This document shows positions 7,399-14,740 of a stretch of DNA of 52,538 nt, one piece after another; position 1 is the first letter of the stretch; every line of letters begins with the position of its first letter. The stretch comes from a virus: IMG/VR virus record IMGVR_UViG_3300030046_000015, positions 1 through 52,538 of that record. One strand, given 5' to 3'. A program made the position numbers and the translations under genes. The notes beneath the pieces are model-generated. The model searched no databases. It saw nothing but the letters and a program-made list of their open reading frames with translations, and was not told the origin of the DNA.

Positions 7399-7590
7399 GG
7401 CAGACCGGGTGCGAAGTGTCTGCCGACTAAGGAGCTACGGACCAGGAAACTGGACGTACGCTTCTCTGGACCTACCGCAACAACCTACCGAGTGTCCGGA
7501 GGGTTCTCTCGGACAGAGCAGCGCGGGACGCGGGTGCCCTTTCCATCCGGGTGCGCTGCGAGTGGTGAGTGGTAGGTCCAGAGAAGCGTA
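7399..7590 (+). ncRNA. candidate structured RNA with 20-bp closing helix
   Basis: The 236-base gap between genes folds strongly by eye. Hairpin A pairs 7399-7405 with 7418-7424 (7 bp). Hairpin B is CCAG-GAAA-CTGG at 7442-7453 with a GNRA tetraloop. A perfect 20-bp helix pairs 7457-7476 with 7571-7590. Inside it are hairpin C (7493-7501 with 7506-7515, one bulged base, GGTT loop) and hairpin D (7518-7524 with 7553-7559, extended by 7531-7536 with 7544-7549). The 3' strand of the long helix ends five bases before the ribosome site of the next gene. It may be a trans-acting RNA, a cis-regulator of the gene at 7608, or a MITE-like insertion. A 70-aa frame across it (7379-7591) looks non-protein-like. 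Confidence 0.6.
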
Positions 7591-7607
7591 AGATCAAGGA
7601 GAAAGAG

Positions 7608-8075
7608 ATGAGCACAACAACGAATGGAGAAGTTTGCTTTGGAGTACTGCTAAATGACGAGGCGGAGGAATTTGAGCTGCCTTGGATGGCGGCAGACGTT
7701 GACTGTGACGAAGAGGAGTGGTGGCTGAAGGTGAACGGCTACAAGCCGCCGTTTGAGCTCTTCACAGAAGATGGCGACTACATCGGCGGTGTAGAGCCGC
7801 CGCGTGCGAAGGTGCGTGAGTACTACGCGCACAAAACCGCGTGGATGAAGCTGAACCCATTGCCGTTCGAATTGGTTAATTACCGCAGCGGTGATTGCCC
7901 CATGTACATACTGGCCGTGCCTGGAACGGTGCAGACGGCCAATCGTGGATATCCGAAGGAGTTGACGCTGGACACGCGCATCCGCCCACTGAGGCAGATA
8001 GTGCTGCGTGAATTTTGCAAGAAGTACAACCTACCCACTGAATTCAAGTGGTGGCTTACAAGCTACTGGGGCTGA
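7608..8075 (+). CDS. hypothetical acidic protein, 155 aa
   Basis: The ATG at 7608 follows AAGGAGAAAGAG just downstream of the structured RNA. The N-terminal half is acidic with ADVDCDEEEWWLKVNGYKPP, and the C-terminal half is aromatic and basic (LREFCKKYNLPTEFKWWLTS, 20 residues). I recognise no family. Placement after the RNA suggests its expression could be controlled by it. Confidence 0.6.
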   Translation: MSTTTNGEVCFGVLLNDEAEEFELPWMAADVDCDEEEWWLKVNGYKPPFELFTEDGDYIGGVEPPRAKVREYYAHKTAWMKLNPLPFELVNYRSGDCPMYILAVPGTVQTANRGYPKELTLDTRIRPLRQIVLREFCKKYNLPTEFKWWLTSYWG

Positions 8076-8076
8076 C

Positions 8077-8523
8077 ATGCAGACCTTCCTTCCCTACAAG
8101 TCGTTCGTCAAATCGGCCGCGTGCCTGGATAATAAGCGGTTGGGCAAGCAGCGCGTGGAAGCCTACCAGCTGCTGAACGCGCTGCTAGGCTTGACGCACA
8201 AGCCAGGATCCGCCGTGCGCAAAGGATGGACCAACCATCCGGCAGCGTTGATGTGGAAAGGCCATGAAGGCGTTTTGTACCAATACGCTTGCATTGTATG
8301 CGACGAGTGGAAGCGACGCGGATTCAAGAACGAGGCCATGGAGGCTAATCTTCTGCGGCTGTTCAACGTAGTCGCTGTGCGCTTGATAAAGACATCGACG
8401 AGTCCAACGTGGCTAGGTAGTAGGAAGTTCCATGCGTCGCATCGCAGCAATCTACTGCGGAAGGATGCAGCGTGGTATGGGAAGTTCAACTGGAAGGAGC
8501 CGGCAGACCTGGAGTACGTCTGA
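8077..8523 (+). CDS. MSMEG_6728-family protein (pyrimidine-dimer glycosylase-related)
   Basis: The 148-aa protein begins MQTFLPYKSFVKSAACLDNK, followed by an RLGKQRVEA segment, then WTNHPAALMWKGHE, an EWKRRGF segment and FHASHRSNLLRKD near the C-terminus. This series is the signature of the MSMEG_6728 family, related to the Pyr_excise group of small DNA repair proteins (T4 endonuclease V is a distant relative). Repair or recognition of damaged or modified bases is the expected role, but catalytic activity has not been shown for most members to my knowledge. It starts one base after the previous stop. Confidence 0.75.
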   Translation: MQTFLPYKSFVKSAACLDNKRLGKQRVEAYQLLNALLGLTHKPGSAVRKGWTNHPAALMWKGHEGVLYQYACIVCDEWKRRGFKNEAMEANLLRLFNVVAVRLIKTSTSPTWLGSRKFHASHRSNLLRKDAAWYGKFNWKEPADLEYV

Positions 8524-8545
8524 CCGGTGCAGAAGGAGAAGTAGC

Positions 8546-9473
8546 ATGCCATTTGACGCAATGTACGACCAAGGAGTAGGTTTGAACCTGACGTCTAAGC
8601 CGCCTCTAGTAATACACCACAGTCCATGTCTTGACGGCTTCACCGCTGCGTGGGCCATGTGGCTGCAGTACCCTGACGCCGAGTTCGTGCCGGGCGTGTA
8701 CGGACAGGCTCCTCCGGATTGCACCGATCGTGACGTGTACCTGTTGGACTTCAGCTACAAGCTGGAAGTCATCGACGCCATGCAGCGTGTCGCCAAGAGC
8801 ATCACCATCTTGGACCACCACAAGACGGCCGAGAAGGACCTGTCCAATCTCTGGTCGCTGAACGACTGCAAAGGGGGTCACGAACGTGACGTGCATCTTC
8901 GACATGACCAAGTCCGGCGCGCGGTTGGCATGGGAGTGGTTCCATCCGCACACCGAGGTTCCCATGCTGGTCAGGGCAGTGGAGGACCGCGACCTGTGGC
9001 GCTTTTCTCTCGCGTACACCAAAGAACTAAACGCCGTATTGTTCAGCTACGACTACGACTTCAAAATATGGGGTTCCTTATCGCGACAAATGGAGTCTAT
9101 TCCTGGTCTTGCCAGCATGCTGGAGGCCGGTCGAGCCATCCTTCGCAAGCAGGACAAGGACGTTCGCGAGCTTATCGGCATGACGAAGATGCGTCGTAGC
9201 ATCGGCGGAATCATGGTGCCGTGTGCCAACATGCCGTATACGCTGGCCTCGGATGCAGCGAACTTGATGGCGGAGGGTAAGCCATTCGCCGCCACGTACT
9301 ACAGCGACAAGGACGGCTTTGCGGTGTTCAGCCTGCGCTCCAGGGAGGATGGCGCTGACGTCAGCGAGATAGCCAAGAAGTACGGCGGAGGAGGCCACAA
9401 GCATGCCGCTGGGTTCCGCATCGAGTTGGTGAATCACATGCTCGGGTTGTACGACTATGAGAGGACAAAATGA
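8546..9473 (+). pseudogene. DHH-family phosphoesterase, split by a +1 frameshift
   Basis: Two adjacent frames together encode one DHH/DHHA1 protein. The first part (from ATG 8546, after AGAAGGAGAA) carries HSPCLDG at 25-31, LLDFS at 66-70 and LDHHKTAE with the DHH motif at 90-92. The second part, in the next frame from about 8877, continues VTNVTCIFDMTKSGARLAWE and ends with the DHHA1 motif GGGGHKHAAGF. The break falls in a run of five G at 8873-8877; four G would restore one protein of about 308 aa. Members are NrnB/NrnA-like nucleases of short RNA, pAp or cyclic nucleotides. The break may be a sequencing error, a real mutation or programmed shifting. Confidence 0.7.
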
Positions 9474-9817
9474 CGGAGATCAAGATTCTAAGCGCGCTGT
9501 TCGTATTGTTGTTCGGCCTGAACGTGTGGTTGCGCAGCCATCCAGTCAAGAAGCGGAATACAAGCATGAAGCTGATACCACTTCTGTTAGTAGTAGTTGG
9601 CTTGACCGGTTGCTCTTTGCGTCCAAGTCTGGACGTTCACCTTTATTGCGGAAAACACGATACATGGCAGGTCTGTGTGCGGTGCCCGGCAGGATTCAAG
9701 CCAAAGGTGCAATGGAGACCGCTTAACGGCGAAGTTGGCGACAACGTAGTTACGGCATTCACCGATGCGCAGGCCGCGCGGTGTGTCGTCGACTGGAAAA
9801 GCTTGGTGAAACGCTGA
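9470..9817 (+). CDS. small membrane or lipoprotein, 115 aa (dual start possible)
   Basis: ATG at 9470 overlaps the previous stop (ATGA). The N-terminus has a membrane segment (ILSALFVLLFGLNVWL). About 33 residues in, an internal ATG at 9566 would begin a classic lipoprotein signal, MKLIPLLLVVVGLTGCSLRP, with lipobox LTGC. The mature part is small with several Cys residues (YCGKHDTWQVCVRCPAG). Either one two-span protein or two products from alternative starts is possible. Its position in the early region argues against a simple lysis role. Confidence 0.55.
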   Translation: MTEIKILSALFVLLFGLNVWLRSHPVKKRNTSMKLIPLLLVVVGLTGCSLRPSLDVHLYCGKHDTWQVCVRCPAGFKPKVQWRPLNGEVGDNVVTAFTDAQAARCVVDWKSLVKR

Positions 9818-10005
9818 TGGCGCACTTGTGGAGATGGTCGGTGCCGAAGGACGAATGGGAGCTGATCACGCAGGCTACGGACGAGAACAGGCAGACCGTG
9901 CTGCGCGGCTACAAGCGACGCGACCGCAAGGGCGTGCGGTTCAAGTGGACTGCCACGCAGGAAAAGCCGAAGAAGTTCAGGACGAGGGTGAAGAAGGAGG
10001 TTTGA
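9817..10005 (+). CDS. basic hypothetical protein, 62 aa
   Basis: ATG at 9817 shares one base with the upstream TGA (TGATG). The product is Trp-rich at the start (MAHLWRWSVPKDEWEL) and strongly basic afterwards (GYKRRDRKGVRFKW, KPKKFRTRVKKEV), so nucleic-acid binding is plausible. No family is recognised. Confidence 0.55.
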   Translation: MAHLWRWSVPKDEWELITQATDENRQTVLRGYKRRDRKGVRFKWTATQEKPKKFRTRVKKEV

Positions 10006-10006
10006 G

Positions 10007-10165
10007 ATGACAAGGGAGCATGGCACGGACTACGGTGCGCCGTTAACTGACTATGAGATAGAGGCATTGCGCTGTCTTATCGGCAGTCATAAGTACAAGG
10101 ATGTCGGCAATGAGGATGGCAAGGGCCGGTGTGTAACCTGTGGGGAGGAAGAATCCGATGAGTAA
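10007..10165 (+). CDS. small zinc-motif protein, 52 aa
   Basis: ATG at 10007 follows AAGGAGG and lies one base after the previous stop. The short protein has a YEIEALRCLIGSHKY helix and ends with RCVTCGEEESDE, giving Cys-Cys pairs that could share one zinc with the earlier Cys and His. Function is unknown. Confidence 0.5.
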   Translation: MTREHGTDYGAPLTDYEIEALRCLIGSHKYKDVGNEDGKGRCVTCGEEESDE

Positions 10166-10180
10166 ACTCTGGAGGCTGTG

Positions 10181-10450
10181 GTGAAGATTTTCAAGTATGC
10201 ACTACAGATAGAGGATGAGCAAACGGTGGAGCTGCCATTATGCTCTACCATACTATTCACTGGCGCGAATAATGGCGAGCTTTGTATCTGGGTACAGGTC
10301 CTGAACCCAAACGCGGCTAAGAAGCCGCACAAGCTGTTTATTCATGGTACTGGGCGTGAAATTAACGGCATGCTACAAAAGAAGTATCTAGGTTCAGTCG
10401 TGATGGAACCCTTCGTTTGGCACGTATTTCTCGAGGTGCCGCGTGGCTAA
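10181..10450 (+). CDS. DUF7352-like small phage protein, 89 aa
   Basis: GTG at 10181 is preferred because GGAGG lies five bases upstream; GTG at 10178 is also in frame. The pattern is KIFKYALQIEDEQTVELP at the start, ILFTGANNGELCIWVQV in the middle and FIHGTGREI then VWHVFLEV at the end. It matches a widespread small phage family of beta-rich proteins that I recall as DUF7352. Role unknown. It overlaps the ligase start by eight bases. Confidence 0.65.
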   Translation: MKIFKYALQIEDEQTVELPLCSTILFTGANNGELCIWVQVLNPNAAKKPHKLFIHGTGREINGMLQKKYLGSVVMEPFVWHVFLEVPRG

Positions 10451-11441
10451 CCTCTGGAAACCTATGCTCGCCGCCAAACCCGATCCCAAGGAACTAGACG
10501 CCACCCTGGAGAAGCTCTTCACGCTCGGTCGCACGTGGCTGGCGTCGCCGAAGCTGGACGGCATACGCGTAACGGTGCAGAACGGCAGGCTGTACAGCCG
10601 ATCGTTGAAGCTCATCCCCAATAAGGCCATGCAGCAGCTATGGGGGCGTGAGGAGCTCGACGGTCTTGATGGAGAAGTTATCGTTGGATCGCCCACGGCT
10701 GAGGACTGCTTCAATCGCTCCACCAGCGTGGTCATGAGCCGGGATAAACCAGCCGACGATGCTACGTTCAACATATTTGATTGCTACGACGAGATGGAGC
10801 CCTTCGAGATTCGACTGAGTAATGCGACATCGACGGCCGATCAACGACCATTCATGAATCTTGCTGGTAACCACTCTACTACTGAGCGCTTCATACGTCG
10901 CGTGCCGCACACGGTTATCAAGACTCTGGAGCAGCTGGCCTCTTACGAAGGAAAGCAGACAGGCTTAGGCCACGAAGGAATCATGTTGCGCGACCCAATC
11001 GGCGCGTACAAGCACGGCCGCTCCACGGTCAAGGAGGGCGGGCTGATCGCCGTCAAGCGGTTCGTGGACGCCGAGGCCGTGGTGATCGGCACGTACGAGC
11101 AAATGGAGAACACGAATCAGCGGGTGGTTAACGAACTCGGCAAGATGAAGCGCTCCAGCCACAAGGCCGGTAAGGTCGGGAAGGGGACACTGGGAGGGTT
11201 CACGGTAAGACCGTTGGCGTGTGCTTGTGAAGCATGTCTTCGTGACAGGTCCGAGGCGTGTCTGCGACAGTTCAGCATCGGCACCGGTCAGGGTCTTACG
11301 GACGCGGTGCGCCTGGAGCTCTGGAAGAAGCGTAATACGCTACCGGGTAAGATCATCAAGTTCCGCTACCAGCTTATAGGCACCAAGGACGCACCTAGAC
11401 AGCCGATATTTCTGGGCTGGCGGGACCCGCGCGACCTGTAG
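10443..11441 (+). CDS. ATP-dependent DNA ligase
   Basis: The 332-aa protein has nucleotidyltransferase motif I as SPKLDGIRV with adenylated Lys 37, motif III as LDGEVIV (about 75-81), FNIFD (109-113), motif IV as HEGIMLRDP (177-185) and motif V as LIAVKRF (201-207). An OB-fold domain follows. The enzyme seals nicks using ATP and would act in replication and repair in the cytoplasm. An odd feature is a Cys cluster (C260, C262, C265, C273) between the LGGFTV strand and the FSIGTG strand of the OB domain, a possible zinc site. GTG is the start, overlapping the upstream gene by eight bases. Confidence 0.85.
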   Translation: MANLWKPMLAAKPDPKELDATLEKLFTLGRTWLASPKLDGIRVTVQNGRLYSRSLKLIPNKAMQQLWGREELDGLDGEVIVGSPTAEDCFNRSTSVVMSRDKPADDATFNIFDCYDEMEPFEIRLSNATSTADQRPFMNLAGNHSTTERFIRRVPHTVIKTLEQLASYEGKQTGLGHEGIMLRDPIGAYKHGRSTVKEGGLIAVKRFVDAEAVVIGTYEQMENTNQRVVNELGKMKRSSHKAGKVGKGTLGGFTVRPLACACEACLRDRSEACLRQFSIGTGQGLTDAVRLELWKKRNTLPGKIIKFRYQLIGTKDAPRQPIFLGWRDPRDL

Positions 11442-11452
11442 CCCATCCGGGT

Positions 11453-11458
11453 TATAAT
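11453..11458 (+). promoter_or_regulatory. TATAAT -10 box, putative promoter
   Basis: A perfect TATAAT in the context GGGTTATAATTAAG follows the ligase stop by 11 bases. No strong -35 is visible. It would drive the genes from 11546 onward. Confidence 0.45.
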
Positions 11459-11545
11459 TAAGCCAGCAACCAAACTTTACAGTAACTAGATACCAAGACG
11501 TACGTGACCAAACTACACCGTAACTCAGAAGCCGAGGACTACAGA

Positions 11546-11830
11546 ATGATCATGCAGTGGAAACAGCAAGGCAATGATTACACAGCAAGCTGGCAGGGGA
11601 TTCATTTCGTGCTATTTGAGCATCCTACAACGAAGCGTTGGAACTTGTTCGCCGACGGAAAGCAAGTTCGGCAGACTTGGTCCAAGGCTCGTTTGGCGAT
11701 GGAGCAGATTGACGGCAAGCAGCAAGCGTTGGTGCTGAAGGCGTCGAGGGCGCAGGCACCTCGTCTGAGTCTGGAACTGCACACTACGTCGGCTCGTACG
11801 AGCGAGGTTGGTGAAGCGCGTGGCCACTAA
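11546..11830 (+). CDS. hypothetical protein, about 94 aa
   Basis: ATG at 11546 has GAGG about eight bases upstream; GTG at 11504 is an in-frame alternative that adds 14 residues. The N-terminal half is beta-rich and aromatic (NDYTASWQGIHFVLFEHP, KRWNLFADGK). The C-terminal half is helical. Short phage proteins of this kind are common but I know no function. The end overlaps the next gene. Confidence 0.5.
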   Translation: MIMQWKQQGNDYTASWQGIHFVLFEHPTTKRWNLFADGKQVRQTWSKARLAMEQIDGKQQALVLKASRAQAPRLSLELHTTSARTSEVGEARGH

Positions 11831-12326
11831 GACCGCACTCAAGCTGGACATCACTCCGGAGGTTACAGCGGCCAGCAAGGCACTGTCTCCGGCTGTGAAG
11901 CGACTGACGAAGATACTGGCTGGATTCGACGCCGACAGCATTCCGTACGGCGCACTTGCCGATTCGCTCTATGATCTGAAACAACTCAGCAAGATTCTCA
12001 ACAGTATTACAGTACCATTCGACGACCTACTACTTCCGTCGGTGAAAGCTACGGAAGAGCATTTTGTGCAGAAGCTGGCCGTGGGCGAGTCCAGCGGCGT
12101 GCAAGGGCTGAAGAGCCGCGTGCAGGTGACGGAGTCCATTATTCCGGTTGTGAAGGATTGGGAGAAGTTCTACGCCCACATCAAGAAGAAGGGGGAATTC
12201 GAATTACTCAATCGAGCAGTGAACCGAGCGGCGGTACAGGAGCGCTGGGACGCGAAGAAGCAAGTTCCGGGCGTAGACAAGTTCCATGCAAAGAAAGTGA
12301 GTGTGACGAAGTTGAGCGGGAAGTAA
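11820..12326 (+). CDS. conserved phage protein, about 168 aa, helical
   Basis: Start chosen at GTG 11820 (MATKTALKLD); GTG 11811 is an alternative. The protein has an LYDLKQLSKILNSI helix, a LPSVKATEEHFVQKL segment, then VTESIIPVVKDWEKFYAHIK and a C-terminal AAVQERWDAKKQVPGVDKF segment ending in VTKL. This pattern matches a family common in early regions of T7- and N4-type phages; members are unnamed to my knowledge. No catalytic motif is visible. It may be a structural or DNA-metabolism accessory protein. Confidence 0.6.
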   Translation: MATKTALKLDITPEVTAASKALSPAVKRLTKILAGFDADSIPYGALADSLYDLKQLSKILNSITVPFDDLLLPSVKATEEHFVQKLAVGESSGVQGLKSRVQVTESIIPVVKDWEKFYAHIKKKGEFELLNRAVNRAAVQERWDAKKQVPGVDKFHAKKVSVTKLSGK

Positions 12327-12377
12327 CTCCGGTCGATCCAGAAGATATTCTTCCCTCCATCTACTAAGGAATTGCTA

Positions 12378-12596
12378 ATGAGAGAACATTTCTGCGAAGA
12401 CTGTCGAGACGAACGAATTCAGTTGAATCATCTGGTCGGTCAGCGAATCACAAAGGCGCAGGTCAACTGCGATGGACCCGGTACCTACACGTTTGAATTT
12501 GAAGATGGTACCGTACTTAGCATTACGTCGTCAGGTAGCGATCTTACTACTACCGATGCAACGTTCACGATACCAAAACACACCAAGAAAATGTAG
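12378..12596 (+). CDS. hypothetical protein, 72 aa, CxxC
   Basis: The ATG at 12378 has TAAGGA eight bases upstream. The N-terminus has FCEDCRDERI, then a beta-rich part (YTFEFEDGTVLSITSSGSDL). It resembles small phage proteins with a Cys pair and a beta-sandwich. Function is unknown. Confidence 0.55.
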   Translation: MREHFCEDCRDERIQLNHLVGQRITKAQVNCDGPGTYTFEFEDGTVLSITSSGSDLTTTDATFTIPKHTKKM

Positions 12597-12609
12597 TGCA
12601 AGGAGCATT

Positions 12610-13521
12610 ATGGATTTCGCAACAATCGCAATGTACGTGGGACTGGGCGTTCTAGCCATCATAGTCCTGAGCATATTCTTCGGGTCGTTCTACACGGTGC
12701 CTACGCAGGAAGCGGCTGTAGTAGCGCGCTTCGGCAAGTTCAGTCACATCGCACGGCCAGGGCTCAACTTCAAGCGGCCATTCGTGGACTCTGTCGAGTT
12801 AGTTAGGCTGGCCACGTACCAGCTAGACGACACCATTGAGACGAAGACCAAGGACAACGTGTTCGTCACGCTGCCGGTGTCCTGCCAGTGGCAGGTGGGT
12901 AGTTCGGATCAAGCCATCCAGGACTATCATTACAAGCTAACCAACAACGAGCAGATCAGCTCCTACCTGTCCAACATCCTGTTGGGACACATTCCGGACA
13001 TGGACCTGGACACACTCTTCACGTCGCAGCAGCAGGTATCGGACAAGGCGTCGGCAGAACTTGAACTACAGATGTCCAAGTTCGGTGTCGAAATCACCAA
13101 AGTAATGATCACTGACATCCAACCGGACGCCGGAGTGGTCAAGGCCATGAACAGTATCAACGAGCAGACCCGGCTGGCCGTGGCTAATAAGGCACAAGGT
13201 GACGCGGAGTATATACTCAAGGTGCGGCAGGCTGAGGCTGATGCCGAGGTCAAGCGCCAAGAAGGTTTGGGCGTGGCTAACGAGCGTAAGGCCATCGCTG
13301 ACGGGTGGGCTGACTCGATCGACAAGATAAAGGGCAGTACCGACCTGTCGGATAACGACGCTACGTTCCTGCTGCTGTTCACCAACTGGACCGACATGAT
13401 GCAGAAGGTCGGCGGCTCTGACAACACCACCATGGTCTTTATGCCCTCTGGACCGGAGGGCTTGCAGAACTTCCAGGCGACGATGGCCAACGCGCAGTTG
13501 CATATGCTGGCGGCGAAGTGA
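12610..13521 (+). CDS. SPFH/band-7 (stomatin/prohibitin-like) membrane protein
   Basis: The ATG at 12610 follows AAGGAGCATT. The 303-aa protein has one N-terminal membrane segment (about 6-28, VGLGVLAIIVLSIFFGSF), then the SPFH start VPTQEAAVVARFGKF, a PGLNFKRPF segment and the helical KAQGDAEYILKVRQAEADAE region typical of band-7 proteins. Family members form ring-shaped membrane microdomains and regulate proteases. Phage copies are uncommon; a role in protecting membrane-bound phage factors or blocking FtsH-type proteolysis is inference. Confidence 0.8.
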   Translation: MDFATIAMYVGLGVLAIIVLSIFFGSFYTVPTQEAAVVARFGKFSHIARPGLNFKRPFVDSVELVRLATYQLDDTIETKTKDNVFVTLPVSCQWQVGSSDQAIQDYHYKLTNNEQISSYLSNILLGHIPDMDLDTLFTSQQQVSDKASAELELQMSKFGVEITKVMITDIQPDAGVVKAMNSINEQTRLAVANKAQGDAEYILKVRQAEADAEVKRQEGLGVANERKAIADGWADSIDKIKGSTDLSDNDATFLLLFTNWTDMMQKVGGSDNTTMVFMPSGPEGLQNFQATMANAQLHMLAAK

Positions 13522-13533
13522 TAAGGAGAAAGT

Positions 13534-13794
13534 ATGAACAACGAAGCAAGCGATGAAGTGGAATTGTACCAAAAGAAAATGTTGATCACGTTCGGCCGTC
13601 CGGTTGCCGTCATGATTGCTGGTAGTCCGGTGTTTACGGAAGTGGTGATTGCCGAAGTGAAAGACAAGAATCGAGACTTTATATACGGCGGCTCGATACG
13701 TGTCGTCGGTATGCCCAATCGTCCTGACTTTGAGAAGGCGCAGATTATGCACATTCACAGTATCAGCATTGCTGCTATGATCGAGCTCGATTAG
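13534..13794 (+). CDS. hypothetical protein, 86 aa
   Basis: ATG follows AAGGAGAAAGT. The protein is beta-rich in its middle (MLITFGRPVAVMIAGSPVF, EVVIAEVKDKNRDFIYGG) and ends IHSISIAAMIELD. No family is recognised. It sits between the SPFH gene and the SSB-like gene. Confidence 0.55.
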   Translation: MNNEASDEVELYQKKMLITFGRPVAVMIAGSPVFTEVVIAEVKDKNRDFIYGGSIRVVGMPNRPDFEKAQIMHIHSISIAAMIELD

Positions 13795-13856
13795 GTCGGG
13801 TTGCTCAGCGTCGCAGAAACCAAGCACCAATACGAACGCAGCACAAGGAGAACTGA

Positions 13857-14675
13857 ATGCCAGTAGTAAAGAAGACAGCAGCCAAAGGTAAGAAGACAAC
13901 GTCCACGGCGATAATTCCTTGGACGGAAAAATTTGCGAAGTACGCCAAAGAAACAAAGGAACAGACCAAGAACATCGGAGTCGGCGGCGTCAGTATTAAG
14001 TTCGGCCGTGGACGCATCTCTATCGGCGACGTCGAAGTCAAGGGCGGCAAGCTGGAGTGCGTCATTGTCGGCAGCTGCGCGCTCAATCGCTGGAACGAGC
14101 AGCCGTTTGATGCGTCCAATCCGCTGCCGCCGGATTGCTACGCGTTCTCTGTCATCTCGGACGACCCAGAGATGGCTCCTCACCCGTCGGCACCTGACAA
14201 GCAAGCTGTGAAGTGCGCCGATTGTGAAAAGAACCAGTTCGGTACGGCGCGCGTTGGCAAGGGCAAGGCATGCGGCAATACTATTCGTCTCGGCCTGCTG
14301 ACCGGCAATGACGCCACCGAGGACGCTGACAGCGTCGCCGCTGCGGAGATGGCCAATGCCGGTGTCAGCCCTACCAACCTGAACCATTACAAGAAGTACA
14401 CCGACCTGTTGGAAGAGGAGTATGGTCGTCCGCCGTGGGCCGTGGTGACGGAGATTGCCAGTTACGATGATCCGAAGACACAGATTCGTCTGGAGTTCAA
14501 GATGGTGTCTCTGATTGACGACGACGACGTTCTCCAGGCTCTTGAGAAGCGTGTGCTCAAGGTGCAGGAGCAACTTCAGAAGCCGTTCTCCGTGGCCGAT
14601 AAGACCGCGAAGAAGGCTCCGGCTGCGTCGAAGTCCAATTCCAAGTTCGCCGGCAAGAAGACTACACGGCGGTAG
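13857..14675 (+). CDS. phage SSB-like conserved protein
   Basis: ATG follows ACAAGGAGAACTGA. The 272-aa protein has a basic N-terminus, then FGRGRISIGDVEVKGGKLEC and a conserved middle: LPPDCYAFSVI, APDKQ, CADCEKNQFG and GKGKACGNTIRL. This order with its Cys pair and later Cys is a pattern I recognise from phage proteins next to the replicative polymerase in T7/N4-like genomes; they are often suggested to bind single-stranded DNA. The C-terminus is rich in Lys and Ala. The position just upstream of dcd and the polymerase supports a replication role. The exact function is not shown. Confidence 0.6.
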   Translation: MPVVKKTAAKGKKTTSTAIIPWTEKFAKYAKETKEQTKNIGVGGVSIKFGRGRISIGDVEVKGGKLECVIVGSCALNRWNEQPFDASNPLPPDCYAFSVISDDPEMAPHPSAPDKQAVKCADCEKNQFGTARVGKGKACGNTIRLGLLTGNDATEDADSVAAAEMANAGVSPTNLNHYKKYTDLLEEEYGRPPWAVVTEIASYDDPKTQIRLEFKMVSLIDDDDVLQALEKRVLKVQEQLQKPFSVADKTAKKAPAASKSNSKFAGKKTTRR

Positions 14676-14683
14676 AATTCTAA

Positions 14684-14725
14684 GTCGTACTTGGTCGGTA
14701 GCCCTCACTGCTGGCCAAGTACGGC
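14684..14725 (+). promoter_or_regulatory. 18-bp leader hairpin overlapping an alternative SD hairpin
   Basis: Bases 14684-14701 pair with 14708-14725 without a gap, including four G-T/U-type wobbles and a six-base loop (CCCTCA). Bases 14718-14722 (AGTAC) can instead pair with 14736-14740 (GTACT), placing the AAGGA ribosome site at 14731-14735 in the loop. The two structures share 14718-14722 and so exclude each other. There is no U tract, so a simple terminator is unlikely. It precedes the membrane peptide and dcd. Confidence 0.55.
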
Positions 14726-14740
14726 GAAGAAAGGAGTACT

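Noticed and set aside
7379-7591. 70-aa frame across the structured RNA
   Set aside because: Composition is not protein-like, and the sequence is explained better by perfect inverted repeats and nested hairpins.
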